Shown: piece by piece, positions 6,450 through 6,533 of the stretch
Layout: every line of letters starts with the position of its first letter
How positions within the stretch are numbered: the stretch's first letter is position 1
Origin: Verrucomicrobiales bacterium
GTDB taxonomy: Bacteria > Verrucomicrobiota > Verrucomicrobiia > Limisphaerales > Palsa-1400
Length of the DNA: 6,533 nucleotides
Direction: 5' to 3'
Assembly (NCBI GenBank): GCA_028293405.1
Contig: JAQGOW010000493.1
Coordinates: 1 to 6,533, forward strand
Translations under genes and position numbers: made by a program
Notes under the pieces: generated by a model
The model's input: only the letters and a program-made list of their open reading frames with translations
Database searches by the model: none
What the model was told of the DNA's origin: nothing

Positions 6450-6533
6450 AAGTCGCGATCCTGACGACCGACAGTCGCGAGTATTTCAAAGATTATCAAA
6501 ACCCTGTTCCCTATTTTGGAACCGCACCTCAAG
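6446..6533 (+). CDS. Probable glycosyltransferase, N-terminal fragment (partial)
   Basis: Twenty-nine codons are present before the window ends. The peptide begins MKVAILTTDSREYF and continues to PVPYFGTAPQ. A short basic start leading into a hydrophobic beta strand, then a polar loop and PYFGTAP, resembles the N-terminus of GT-B fold glycosyltransferases (family 4-like), where the first strand begins the acceptor-binding domain. The catalytic domain lies outside, so the family is tentative. The start is well supported by the ATGA overlap with the preceding methyltransferase stop, placing it in the same translationally coupled operon. Confidence 0.6.
   Translation, partial: MKVAILTTDSREYFKDYQNPVPYFGTAPQ

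Overview
The window joins the distal end of a respiratory complex I (nuo) operon to the edge of a surface-polysaccharide gene cluster. Base composition is moderate (roughly half G+C). Genes are tightly packed and good Shine-Dalgarno sequences are nearly absent. The ferredoxin (CxxCxxC near the N-terminus, an alanine-rich tail, and its position beside nuoN) and an aberrant NuoM lineage suggest a Verrucomicrobiota-like bacterium, perhaps near Pedosphaera. That assignment rests on family memory, not on any search, and is only moderately secure.

Layout. (1) 1-3021, plus strand: the last 16 codons of a NuoL-like subunit, then complete nuoM and nuoN, with a 3-bp gap and an ATGA overlap respectively. 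These are the antiporter-like proton-pumping membrane subunits of NADH:quinone oxidoreductase. (2) 3022-3111: a 90-bp spacer with a possible weak promoter and a weak hairpin. (3) 3112-3363, plus: a small single-[4Fe-4S] ferredoxin. (4) 3366-4769, minus: a multi-pass polysaccharide flippase-like protein, meeting the ferredoxin tail to tail with only 2 bp between stop codons. (5) 4770-4833: a 64-bp divergent intergenic region with an imperfect palindrome. (6) 4834-6533, plus: an FkbM-type methyltransferase, a second class I SAM-dependent methyltransferase, and the first 29 codons of a probable glycosyltransferase. Consecutive members of this group overlap by ATGA, so it looks like a translationally coupled operon running out of the window.

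How the genes work together: NuoL/M/N form the proton-translocating arm of complex I, and the ferredoxin beside them could be a soluble electron carrier linked to it (inference). The flippase, the two methyltransferases and the glycosyltransferase fit assembly, methyl-decoration and membrane translocation of an extracellular glycan. No mobile element, CRISPR array, tRNA or rRNA was seen. The most notable signal is the NuoM protein: it keeps the TM5 and TM12 glutamates and the TM8 lysine, but appears to lack the normally essential TM7 lysine and the following Asp/His of the HTWLPDAH region. I found no convincing wholly new system.
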